Source: DATDOR01 sp035512695
GTDB lineage: Bacteria > Chloroflexota > Anaerolineae > Anaerolineales > JABWBV01
Reading direction: 5' to 3'
DNA length: 20,354 nt
Assembly (NCBI GenBank): GCA_035512695.1
Contig: DATKDL010000189.1
Location: 1-20,354 of the forward strand
In this document: in pieces, positions 13,917 to 20,354 of the stretch
Layout: the number at the start of each line of letters is the position of its first letter
Numbering within the stretch: position 1 is the first letter of the stretch
Position numbers and translations under genes: made by a program
Notes under the pieces: model-generated
Told to the model about the DNA's origin: nothing
What the model saw: the letters and a program-made list of their open reading frames with translations, nothing else
The model's database searches: none

Positions 13917-15193
13917 GAATCTCCGATTGTAACACCGTCCCCTTCAACCGGAGAAATCCAGAGATTCAATACCTGCGGTTGCATCGTCTCCCCGACGACG
14001 CCGAGGATCTCGCCGGCCAGCCGCTGGAGGTCCACCTCGTCGCGCGCAGCCGCTGCAAATCGGTTCAAGGCCTGCTCGGCATCGTACTTGGCCCGAAAGA
14101 AGCGCCGGTCAATCACGTCCTGCGCGCGGGTGCGGAGCGGGTTGAACAGCGCCGCGATCAGCAGCGTGGTCAGGACAGTGGCGATCGGGGAATCCCCCTG
14201 GCCGGTCAGCGCCTGGATCACGGACTGTATGACGATGATCCCGCCAAAGTAGATCAGGGCGATCGAGCCGGTCAGCAATGCATACTGGAGCGAGCGGCGG
14301 ATGATCAGGTCGATATCCCATAACCGGTAGCGCTGGATCGAGACCACGAGCGAGAATGGCATCAATAAAACCAGGGCGTATTGCGGGAAGATGCTCAGGT
14401 TGAATATCAACCGGCCCGGGCCCGGTTCGAGCGGCGCGATCTCGACGAAGACCATCCAGGGCAGTATCCCCAGGAACATCGCCAACAGGCCGAATAAGAC
14501 CCACTTGGTCTGCTGGCGCTGGACGACGGATGATATTTTCCTGTATCGGTAAATTTGCATGACCAGCCCGATCACGGCCGCCGACATCCCCCAAACGACG
14601 ACGAAGGTGCTGGCGGAATAGGTCTGCGAACCGGCCGGGAGGAGGACCGGTTCCAAAACGACCAGGACGCAGAACGGCAGCACCCAAAACCCGTTCCAGC
14701 GCGGGTAAAACCGTCCGTTCGGGAACAGATGCAGCATCAGGATGAACAAAACGACGGACGCGGAAGTCAGGACGAGTTCGAGCGTCTGAAACCCGGGGTA
14801 CACACGGTTAAAGGCGCGCACCCCCTCCCCGAAGAACACCGGACCGAGGAACAGGAAAAAGAATGCGGTGATCACGCCCATCCGCAGCGGCCGGCGCTGC
14901 CAGATCAGCAGGACGGCCAGGGATGTGAAGACGGTCGTCAGCATGATTTCGAGCGAGACGCTCAAGGCCGCATACTCCCGCAACCCAAGGCCGTATTCCG
15001 CCAGCAATTCCGCCTCACCTGCGGTCAGCGACATAGGGGTGCAGCCGTCGCCGGCACAAGTCTCGGTCAGCTCCTCGAAGACCAGCGGCATGCCTGGGAT
15101 GTACATGGCAAACAGGACCCCCGCCGCGAGCGCCCACAGGACGCGCACAGGTGGCAGCCATTTTCCTGGAAAATAATCGCTGGGAGGAGTCAT
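13898..15193 (-). CDS. Multi-pass membrane protein with histidine-kinase-like linker but no kinase domain
   Basis: The 431-residue product has about eight or nine hydrophobic helices between residues 16 and 340, with a loop after the first that carries two cysteines (ETCAGDGCTP). The membrane part ends in RYRLWDIDLIIRRSLQYALL (from about 288) and two more helices. A soluble tail follows: RAQDVIDRRFFRAKYDAEQ and ALNRFAAAARDEVDLQRLAGEI (about 350-390), the style of linker that precedes the dimerisation helix in some ComP/NreB-like sensor kinases. The chain then stops after a few dozen residues, without H-box or ATPase domain. The frame is open up to 15316, but ATG 15193 or GTG 15196 is preferred because upstream sequence is not membrane-protein-like and a TACAAT box lies just before it. 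It is first in the operon and overlaps the next gene by 19 nt. Confidence 0.88.
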   Translation of the reverse strand: MTPPSDYFPGKWLPPVRVLWALAAGVLFAMYIPGMPLVFEELTETCAGDGCTPMSLTAGEAELLAEYGLGLREYAALSVSLEIMLTTVFTSLAVLLIWQRRPLRMGVITAFFFLFLGPVFFGEGVRAFNRVYPGFQTLELVLTSASVVLFILMLHLFPNGRFYPRWNGFWVLPFCVLVVLEPVLLPAGSQTYSASTFVVVWGMSAAVIGLVMQIYRYRKISSVVQRQQTKWVLFGLLAMFLGILPWMVFVEIAPLEPGPGRLIFNLSIFPQYALVLLMPFSLVVSIQRYRLWDIDLIIRRSLQYALLTGSIALIYFGGIIVIQSVIQALTGQGDSPIATVLTTLLIAALFNPLRTRAQDVIDRRFFRAKYDAEQALNRFAAAARDEVDLQRLAGEILGVVGETMQPQVLNLWISPVEGDGVTIGDSWPRSS

Positions 15194-15202
15194 CACGATG
15201 GT

Positions 15203-15208
15203 ATTGTA
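15203..15208 (-). promoter_or_regulatory. Possible -10 box of the four-gene minus-strand operon
   Basis: TACAAT on the minus strand ends 6 nt before an in-frame GTG (15196) and 9 nt before ATG (15193). No SD and no good -35 box are visible. The spacing fits a leaderless start. Confidence 0.35.
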
Positions 15209-15272
15209 CCGGGTTGCAGTTTCGAAACCGTTACGACCGGGCGAGTCCCGGCGACCCACACCCCAATTGCGG

Positions 15273-15278
15273 TAATAT
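15273..15278 (+). promoter_or_regulatory. Possible -10 box of yraN-miaA
   Basis: TAATAT ends 7 nt before the yraN ATG at 15286. There is no SD in between, so a leaderless transcript is likely if this is the promoter. No convincing -35 box is seen. Confidence 0.4.
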
Positions 15279-15285
15279 TGGTCTG

Positions 15286-15651
15286 ATGCCCACCAAACGC
15301 CAATCGCTCGGCACATGGGGCGAAACCATTGCGCTAAAATTTCTCGTCCGGCGGGGCGACATCCTGATCACCCGCAATTATCGCACCCGGTACGGGGAGC
15401 TGGACCTCGTCACGCGCAGGGGCGATGCGATCGTCTTTACCGAAGTCAAGACCCGGCGTACGGACGCCTATGGCCTTCCGGAAACCGCCGTCACCGAGTC
15501 CAAGCAGAGGCGCCTGATCAAGATAGCTCTCACGTATCTCGCAGCGCACCCGGAACACGACGGCGATTGGCAGATCGACGTGATCGCCGTCCGGCCGGCC
15601 GCCGGCTTGGCGCCGGAGATCGTCCATTTCGAAAATGCCGTCACCGGCTGA
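15286..15651 (+). CDS. yraN: YraN/UPF0102-family nuclease-fold protein
   Basis: The 121-residue product matches the UPF0102 family in length and motifs: LGTWGETIALKFL at 8-20, RNYRTRYGELDLV (30-42) and VFTEVKTRR (50-58). Glu38, Asp40, Glu53 and Lys55 form the E-D-ExK pattern of restriction-endonuclease-like folds. Its biochemical role is poorly known; a nuclease or nucleic-acid-binding role is inferred from the fold. ATG 15286 gives the family N-terminus, whereas the frame extending back to 15151 reads through the divergent promoter region and is not credible. Its last 17 nt overlap the start of miaA, so the two are co-transcribed and probably translationally coupled. Confidence 0.93.
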   Translation: MPTKRQSLGTWGETIALKFLVRRGDILITRNYRTRYGELDLVTRRGDAIVFTEVKTRRTDAYGLPETAVTESKQRRLIKIALTYLAAHPEHDGDWQIDVIAVRPAAGLAPEIVHFENAVTG

Positions 15652-16582
15652 ACGCCCGCCGCTGATCGCCCTGGTCGGACCGACCGGGGTCGGCAAGACG
15701 GCGCTGTCCATCCGCCTGGCGCAGCGGATCGGGGCCGAGATCATCTCGGCGGATTCGCGCCTGTTTTACCGCGGTCTCGACATCGGCACCGACAAGCCCT
15801 CCCCCGCTGTGCGCCGCGCTGTCCCCCACCACCTGGTCGACTTTCTGGAACCGGACGAAACCTACAGCCTGGCCGAATTCCAGGCCGCTGTGATCCGAAT
15901 CTCAGGTGAAATCCGCGCCCGAGGCCGGCTGCCGCTGCTCGCCGGGGGCAGCGGCCAGTATGTGCGGGCGATCGTGGAGGGTTGGCGGATCCCCGAGCAG
16001 CCCCCGGACGAACGGCTGCGGGCAGCCCTGTTCGCCCTGGCGGATACCGCCGGGGCCGAAGCAGTCCACCGCTGGCTCGCCGTGTTGGACCCGGAGGCGG
16101 CCGCTCGGATCGATTTCCGGAACGCACGCCGCTCCATCCGAGCGCTTGAGGTCGTCCTGCGAACGGGCCGGTCTTTCTCCCGGCAAAGCCGCCGGGCGGA
16201 GCCCCGCTTTCGGACGCTCCTCCTCGGTCTCATCCGGTCGCGCACCGAACTTTACGAACGCATCGACCGCCGGATCGACTCGATGCTGGCGGCCGGGCTG
16301 GTCGCCGAAATCGCCGGCCTGCTGGATCGCGGGTATTCTCCCGAGCTCCCGGCATTCAGCGCGATCGGATACATGGAGGCGGCCCGGCACCTGCGCGGTG
16401 AAATCGACCGGGATGAGATGGCAGCCATCATGAAGAAACGCTCCCGAACGCTCGTGCGGCGCCAGGCGAACTGGTTCAAGGCGGAGGATCCGGATATCCA
16501 CTGGATCGAGATGGATGCCGGTGCGCTCGATCGAGCCGAGAGCCTGGTCGGGCGATTCCTGGCGCACGACGATACGGTTTGA
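15635..16582 (+). CDS. miaA: tRNA dimethylallyltransferase MiaA
   Basis: MiaA transfers a dimethylallyl group to N6 of adenosine 37 in tRNAs that read codons starting with U. The 315-residue protein has the usual length. Motifs are Walker A GPTGVGKT (15-22), DSRLFYRGLDIGTDKP (40-55, where Asp40 matches the catalytic base), HHLVDFLEP (65-73), LLAGGSGQYVRA (101-112), FRNARRSIRALEV and the C-terminal KKRSRTLVRRQANWF. In most MiaA proteins the glycine loop reads GGTG; here the threonine is a serine (Ser106). No SD precedes ATG 15635, which lies inside yraN. The stop codon TGA is part of the TTGACA box of the next promoter. Confidence 0.96.
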   Translation: MPSPAERPPLIALVGPTGVGKTALSIRLAQRIGAEIISADSRLFYRGLDIGTDKPSPAVRRAVPHHLVDFLEPDETYSLAEFQAAVIRISGEIRARGRLPLLAGGSGQYVRAIVEGWRIPEQPPDERLRAALFALADTAGAEAVHRWLAVLDPEAAARIDFRNARRSIRALEVVLRTGRSFSRQSRRAEPRFRTLLLGLIRSRTELYERIDRRIDSMLAAGLVAEIAGLLDRGYSPELPAFSAIGYMEAARHLRGEIDRDEMAAIMKKRSRTLVRRQANWFKAEDPDIHWIEMDAGALDRAESLVGRFLAHDDTV

Positions 16583-16607
16583 CAATGATTCTGCTGATCG
16601 ATATACT
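16579..16607 (+). promoter_or_regulatory. Near-consensus sigma-70-type promoter of the acyl-CoA ligase gene
   Basis: A perfect TTGACA (16579-16584), an exact 17-bp spacer and TATACT (16602-16607, five of six) make the strongest promoter in the window. The -35 box contains the miaA stop codon. Predicted transcription start is near 16614, about 7 nt before the long hairpin. Confidence 0.8.
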
Positions 16608-16620
16608 CAAAAAAATTATC

Positions 16621-16673
16621 GTGTAATTGAATATCGGTGCGGGGCAGGACCCCGCACCGATATTCAATTACAC
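16621..16673 (+). repeat. Long perfect hairpin at the 5' end of the acyl-CoA ligase mRNA (24-bp arms)
   Basis: Arms 16621-16644 and 16650-16673 are exact reverse complements around the 5-nt loop CAGGA. The inner 9 bp (GGTGCGGGG) are G/C-rich and the outer part A/T-rich. No T-run follows on the plus strand, and the strong promoter lies just upstream, so it would sit at the very 5' end of the mRNA, 26 nt before ATG 16700. On the minus strand a T7 run follows 7 nt after the stem, where no gene is known. Confidence 0.8.
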
Positions 16674-16699
16674 AGATACCGGAGAGGGAGGCAGGAACG

Positions 16700-18382
16700 A
16701 TGACCGACGATTTCCCCTGGCGCAGAAGCTACGACGAAGGCGTCCCCCACACCATCGATTATCCCGAAGTACCGCTGTTCCATTTTCTTGAAAAGGCTGC
16801 CGCGGAGCACCCGGAGAAAACCTGCACCATCTTTAAAGGGGCCCGGATGTCCTACCGGGAGGTCAACGAAACGACCGATCGCCTGGCCGCCGGACTGGCA
16901 TCACTCGGCGTGAAGAAGGGCGACCGGGTCGGGATCTTCATACCCAATTCGCCCCAATTCATCATCGGTTATTTTGCCGCGCTCAAACTGGGCGCCGTCA
17001 TCGTCGCCACCAGCCCGCTGTACAGCGAGAAAGAGATCGAGCACCAGGCCAACGACGCCGGAATCGAAGTCATGCTGGTCATGAGCAATTTCTACGGGAA
17101 GGTCAAGGCCGTCCAACCCCGCACCTCGATCCGCACGATCGTGGTCACAAATATCAAGGAAGCCCTGCCGCCGGTGACCTCCCTGCTCTTCACCCTGCTG
17201 CGGGAGAAGAAGGACGGCTTCCGGGTCGACCTGGCGCCGGGGGACCGCTGGTTCCAGGACCTGATCGATGCACACAAACCCGAGGACCGGCCGCAGGTGA
17301 CCGTCGGACCGGATGATAAAGCCCTCTTCCAGTATAGCGGCGGGACGACCGGGGTGCCCAAAGCAGCCGTCGCCCTGCACCGCAACCTGGTCGCCAACAC
17401 GCTGCAGATCATATCCTGGGTCACCAATCTCGATTTCGGGAACGAAGTCGTCTTGCTTGCGATCCCGCTGTTCCACGCTTACGGGATGGTCACCGGTCTC
17501 GGGTTTGGGATCGCCACGGTCGGGAAGCTGGTCCTGGTCCCGAACCCCCGCGATCTCGACGACGTCCTCAAGAACCTGGTCCGCCATAAAGCGACGATGT
17601 TTCCCGGCGTACCGACGCTGTTCAATGCGATCAACGTCCACCCGGACGTGAAGGCCGGTAAATACGATCTGAAGAGCATCAAGATCTGCATCTCGGGTTC
17701 GGCCGCGCTGCTGCGGGAGACGAAGGCACGGTTCGAGGAGCTCACAGGCGGCTACCTGTTCGAGGGCTACGGCCTGTCAGAAGCCCCGACCGCGACGCAC
17801 GTCAATCCGGTCATGGGTGTGAACAAAGAGGGCTCGATCGGCCTGCCCCTCCCGGACGTCGAAGCGCGCATTGTTTCGCTCGACGACGGGATGACGGTGC
17901 TCCCGCAGGGGGAGATCGGCGAACTTGTCCTGCGCGGTCCGCAGATCATGTTCGGGTACCATAACATGCCCACCGAGACCATGAACACCCTGCGCGACGG
18001 CTGGCTGTACACCGGCGATATCGTCTACATGGACGAAGACGGCTATTTCTACATCGTCGACCGGAAGAAAGAGCTGATCAAACCGGGCGGTTTCCAGGTC
18101 TGGCCGCGCGAGGTGGAGGAAGTCCTGCAGGCGCACCCCAAGATCGCCGAAGTCGGTGTCGCCGGCGTCCCGGACCCCTACCGCGGCGAGACCGTTAAGG
18201 CCTGGTGCGTCCTGCATGAAGGCGAAACGGCGACCAGCGATGAAATCCGCGCCTACTGCAAGGAAAAGATGGCCACGTACAAGGTCCCGACCGAAGTCGA
18301 ATTCATCGAAGAGATCCCGAAGTCGAACGTGGGGAAGATCCTGCGGCGGGAGCTGGTGCGGATGCACAACGAGCGCAAATAA
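16700..18382 (+). CDS. Acyl-CoA ligase, AMP-forming (long-chain fatty acid-CoA ligase type)
   Basis: This is a 560-residue ANL-superfamily enzyme that activates a carboxylic acid with ATP and joins it to coenzyme A. The phosphate-binding loop YSGGTTGVPK is at 212-221, then LFHAYGM, FEGYGLSEA, the GWLYTGDI hinge region with DRKKELIKPGG, and the catalytic Lys546 in KSNVGKILRRE. Overall layout is closest to FadD-type long-chain ligases, and the substrate is inferred only from this. ATG 16700 is chosen because GGGAGG and AGGA lie just upstream and the N-terminus fits the family; the frame extending back to 16637 runs through the hairpin. Its last codons and stop lie inside the terminator arm shared with ftsH. 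Confidence 0.95.
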   Translation: MTDDFPWRRSYDEGVPHTIDYPEVPLFHFLEKAAAEHPEKTCTIFKGARMSYREVNETTDRLAAGLASLGVKKGDRVGIFIPNSPQFIIGYFAALKLGAVIVATSPLYSEKEIEHQANDAGIEVMLVMSNFYGKVKAVQPRTSIRTIVVTNIKEALPPVTSLLFTLLREKKDGFRVDLAPGDRWFQDLIDAHKPEDRPQVTVGPDDKALFQYSGGTTGVPKAAVALHRNLVANTLQIISWVTNLDFGNEVVLLAIPLFHAYGMVTGLGFGIATVGKLVLVPNPRDLDDVLKNLVRHKATMFPGVPTLFNAINVHPDVKAGKYDLKSIKICISGSAALLRETKARFEELTGGYLFEGYGLSEAPTATHVNPVMGVNKEGSIGLPLPDVEARIVSLDDGMTVLPQGEIGELVLRGPQIMFGYHNMPTETMNTLRDGWLYTGDIVYMDEDGYFYIVDRKKELIKPGGFQVWPREVEEVLQAHPKIAEVGVAGVPDPYRGETVKAWCVLHEGETATSDEIRAYCKEKMATYKVPTEVEFIEEIPKSNVGKILRRELVRMHNERK

Positions 18383-18424
18383 AAAAGCCCCCGGCGACTG
18401 CCGGGGGCCTTTTTATTTGCGCTC
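18371..18424. terminator. Bidirectional terminator shared by the acyl-CoA ligase and ftsH genes (25-bp arms)
   Basis: Arms 18371-18395 and 18400-18424 pair over 25 bp with one mismatch (A18386 against C18409) around loop GACT. The G/C core GCCCCCGGC is flanked by an A6 tract on one side and T5 on the other, so it works for both strands. It includes the final codons and stop of the ligase gene and part of the ftsH stop. Confidence 0.92.
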
Positions 18425-20288
18425 AGGCACCCTGCATCACAGGTGTGCCGTTATTCTTGGGGAGCGGCGGCGGGAAGATCTGCTCGAACTCGTCGCGAGA
18501 GATCGTCTCGGCCTCCATCAGGCGGCGGGCGACCTCGTCCAGTTTGTCCCGGTATTCGATCAGGACGGACTTGGCTTTTTCGTAAGCTTCATTGACAATC
18601 CGGCGGACTTCCTGGTCGATGACCTGGGCGACCGCCTCGGAGTAATCGCGCTGCTCGGAGATCTCGCGGCCCAGGAAGATCAGTTCGTCCTTCTTGCCGT
18701 AAACCATCGGGCCGAGTTCCTCGCTCATCCCCCAGCGGGTTACCATCCGGCGAGCGAGTTGGGTGACGCGCTCGATGTCGTTGCTGGCGCCGGAGGTGAT
18801 GTCGTTGAAAACGATCTCCTCGGCGGCCCGGCCGCCAAGCGTACCGACCAGGTCAGCGAACATCTTGTTGCGGGAGGTCAGGCGCCGGTCCTGCTCGGGA
18901 AGAGACAGGACGTAAGCTTCCGCCATGCCACGCGAGATGATCGAGATCTTGTGGACCGGATCCGATTCGGCCATTGCGTTGATCGCCACGGCGTGCCCGG
19001 CCTCGTGATAGGCGAGGATCAGTTTCTCGTCATCCTCGATCAGGCGGCTCTTGCGCTCCGGACCGGCGATCACGCGTTCGATCGCTTCCTCGAAGTCCGT
19101 CTGGGTGATGACGCGCTGGTTGCGACGGGCGGCCAGGATGGCTGCTTCGTTGACCATGTTCTCAAGATCGGCGCCGACGAAACCCGGAGTGGCGCGGGCT
19201 AAAACGCCCAGGTCGACGTTCGGGTCAAGCGGTTTGCCCTTGACGTGGACCTTGAGGATGCCCTCCCGGCCGCGCATGTCGGGGCGGTCGAGGATCACGC
19301 GCCGGTCGAAGCGCCCGGGGCGCATCAAGGCCGGGTCGAGGATATCCGGGCGGTTGGTGGCCGCCATAATGATGATATTGGTATCGGTGTCGAACCCGTC
19401 CATCTCGACGAGCAGCTGGTTGAGTGTCTGCTCACGTTCATCGTGGCTGCCGCCGAGACCGGAGCCGCGGTGCCGGCCGACGGCGTCGATCTCGTCGACA
19501 AAGACGATACACGGGGAGTGGCGCTTGGCCTGGTCGAAAAGGTCCCGCACGCGGCTGGCGCCGACACCGACGAACATCTCGACAAACTCCGAGCCGGAGA
19601 TCGAGAAGAAAGGCACCCCGGCCTCGCCGGAAACAGCCTTGGCCATCAGGGTCTTGCCCGTTCCCGGGTGTCCGACCAGCAGGACGCCCTTCGGGATGCG
19701 GGCGCCGAGCGAGATGAACTTCTCGGGCTCTTGCAAGAACTCGACCACCTCGTGGAGCTCTTCTTTGGCCTCTTCAACGCCGGCGACGTCTTCGAAGGTC
19801 ACGGTCGGGTGATCGCCGGTGAACATCCGGGCCCGGGATTTTCCAAAGGACATGGCGGCGTTATTGCTGCCCTGCGCCTGTCGGAAGACAAACCAGAAAA
19901 CCCCGCCAAGGATCAGGAACGGGAAGATGTAGCCGAAGATCGTGGCGAAACCCAGCCAGGGGCTGGGGGGTTTGATCGAGATCAGGACGTTTCTGGAGGA
20001 AAGCTCCTCGGCCCCGAGACCGAATGCGGCGAGCTGCTCGACCAAAGTGGAGGTCGACTCCTTGTAAGAGAGCACCGGATCTCCCCCGTCCTTGCGGACG
20101 ATGCTCAGCCGGTCATCATCTTCTTCGATTCGGGCAACGGATCCGGCCCGGATCATGTCCGCGACCTCGTTGATCGGTACAATCGTTTGCGAGGCGGACT
20201 GCGATTGGAACTGAAAGACGATCACCATGGCGATGATCGCGATCAGGATCAGATACAGTACTGGCACTCTACTTCTCGAAGGATTCAC
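18423..20288 (-). CDS. ftsH: ATP-dependent zinc metalloprotease FtsH
   Basis: FtsH is a membrane-anchored AAA+ hexamer that unfolds and degrades membrane and regulatory proteins. From GTG 20288 the product is 621 residues. It has a first membrane helix (about 8-25), an outer domain, a second helix (about 111-135), then the AAA+ module: Walker A GHPGTGKT (206-213), pore loop MFVGVG (238-243), Walker B FVDEID (263-268), sensor TNRPD and arginine-finger region RPGRFDRR (323-330). The protease has HEAGH (428-432) with third zinc ligand Asp504 in SGASNDIERVT. Position 207 is His where most FtsH proteins have Pro. GTG 20288 has GGAGG 5 nt upstream; an in-frame ATG at 20345 would add a proline-rich, non-family tail. 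The C-terminus ends in PPPLPKNN and a few more residues. Confidence 0.97.
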   Translation of the reverse strand: MNPSRSRVPVLYLILIAIIAMVIVFQFQSQSASQTIVPINEVADMIRAGSVARIEEDDDRLSIVRKDGGDPVLSYKESTSTLVEQLAAFGLGAEELSSRNVLISIKPPSPWLGFATIFGYIFPFLILGGVFWFVFRQAQGSNNAAMSFGKSRARMFTGDHPTVTFEDVAGVEEAKEELHEVVEFLQEPEKFISLGARIPKGVLLVGHPGTGKTLMAKAVSGEAGVPFFSISGSEFVEMFVGVGASRVRDLFDQAKRHSPCIVFVDEIDAVGRHRGSGLGGSHDEREQTLNQLLVEMDGFDTDTNIIIMAATNRPDILDPALMRPGRFDRRVILDRPDMRGREGILKVHVKGKPLDPNVDLGVLARATPGFVGADLENMVNEAAILAARRNQRVITQTDFEEAIERVIAGPERKSRLIEDDEKLILAYHEAGHAVAINAMAESDPVHKISIISRGMAEAYVLSLPEQDRRLTSRNKMFADLVGTLGGRAAEEIVFNDITSGASNDIERVTQLARRMVTRWGMSEELGPMVYGKKDELIFLGREISEQRDYSEAVAQVIDQEVRRIVNEAYEKAKSVLIEYRDKLDEVARRLMEAETISRDEFEQIFPPPLPKNNGTPVMQGA

Positions 20289-20293
20289 GTTCG

Positions 20294-20298
20294 CCTCC
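20294..20298 (-). promoter_or_regulatory. Ribosome-binding site deciding the ftsH start
   Basis: GGAGG on the minus strand lies 5 nt before GTG 20288. It is the clearest SD in the window and favours this start over ATG 20345. Confidence 0.85.
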
Positions 20299-20354
20299 AA
20301 AACCACAAATTCGAAAGGAAGGCGAATTGGGGGGGGCGGATGCACCGGAAGATG

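Noticed and set aside
15151..15285. N-terminal extension of YraN
   Set aside because: It runs through the divergent promoter region and the start of the opposite gene; the family N-terminus begins at ATG 15286.
20289..20345. N-terminal extension of FtsH from ATG 20345
   Set aside because: It would add an unusual proline-rich tail and has no SD, while GTG 20288 has GGAGG at ideal spacing.
1..20354. tRNA or rRNA genes, CRISPR arrays, insertion sequences, attachment sites
   Set aside because: By eye I found no tRNA-like cloverleaf, no regularly spaced direct repeats, no transposase motif and no target-site duplications. Covariance-model and IS searches were not possible here.

Overview
The window is GC-rich, densely coded chromosomal DNA. 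It carries fifteen protein genes and no RNA genes, transposons or CRISPR arrays that I can see. The best guess for the source is Chloroflexota, Anaerolineae-like, with moderate confidence. Pointers are a BTAD-AAA+ type regulator, folate-dependent TrmFO, a Ser/Thr kinase with a TolB-like outer propeller beside a PP2C phosphatase, a TGS-fused uridine-kinase-like protein and a single TatA. Gene starts mix Shine-Dalgarno (SD) leaders with apparently leaderless ones.

Layout. 1-1287 (-) is the N-terminal part of a BTAD/AAA+ transcriptional regulator that runs off the left edge. After a gene-free stretch come trmFO (-) and tatA (+), divergent from a shared promoter region, then an SDR oxidoreductase (+) whose 3' end overlaps that of an LLM-class oxidoreductase (-). 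Upstream of the latter lies class I fructose-1,6-bisphosphatase (-). From about 6.2 to 10.7 kb (+) there is an unrecognised 503-residue protein, a PP2C phosphatase and a membrane Ser/Thr kinase. From 15.2 down to 10.8 kb (-) runs a tight four-gene operon: a sensor-like membrane protein, a TGS/uridine-kinase-like protein, an EamA transporter and a small anchored protein. Divergent from it is yraN-miaA (+), followed by an acyl-CoA ligase (+) and, convergent to that, ftsH (-).

Most genes are housekeeping: tRNA modification (trmFO, miaA), protein export and quality control (tatA, ftsH), carbon metabolism (fbp, acyl-CoA ligase). The signalling module is the phosphatase and kinase pair, whose stop and start codons abut. 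The kinase carries all six of its cysteines in the predicted outer domain.

The most unusual signal lies between the genes. Four intergenic gaps hold very long hairpins (24-26 bp arms, 3-5 nt loops, three of them perfect), all different in sequence. Three sit only 12-26 nt ahead of a start codon. Independently, several genes have a -10-like hexamer 6-9 nt before the start codon and no SD, the geometry of leaderless mRNAs. I found no clear defence, CRISPR or biosynthetic system. The hairpins, the start architecture, the unknown protein before the phosphatase-kinase pair and the kinase-less sensor protein are the best candidates for something undescribed.
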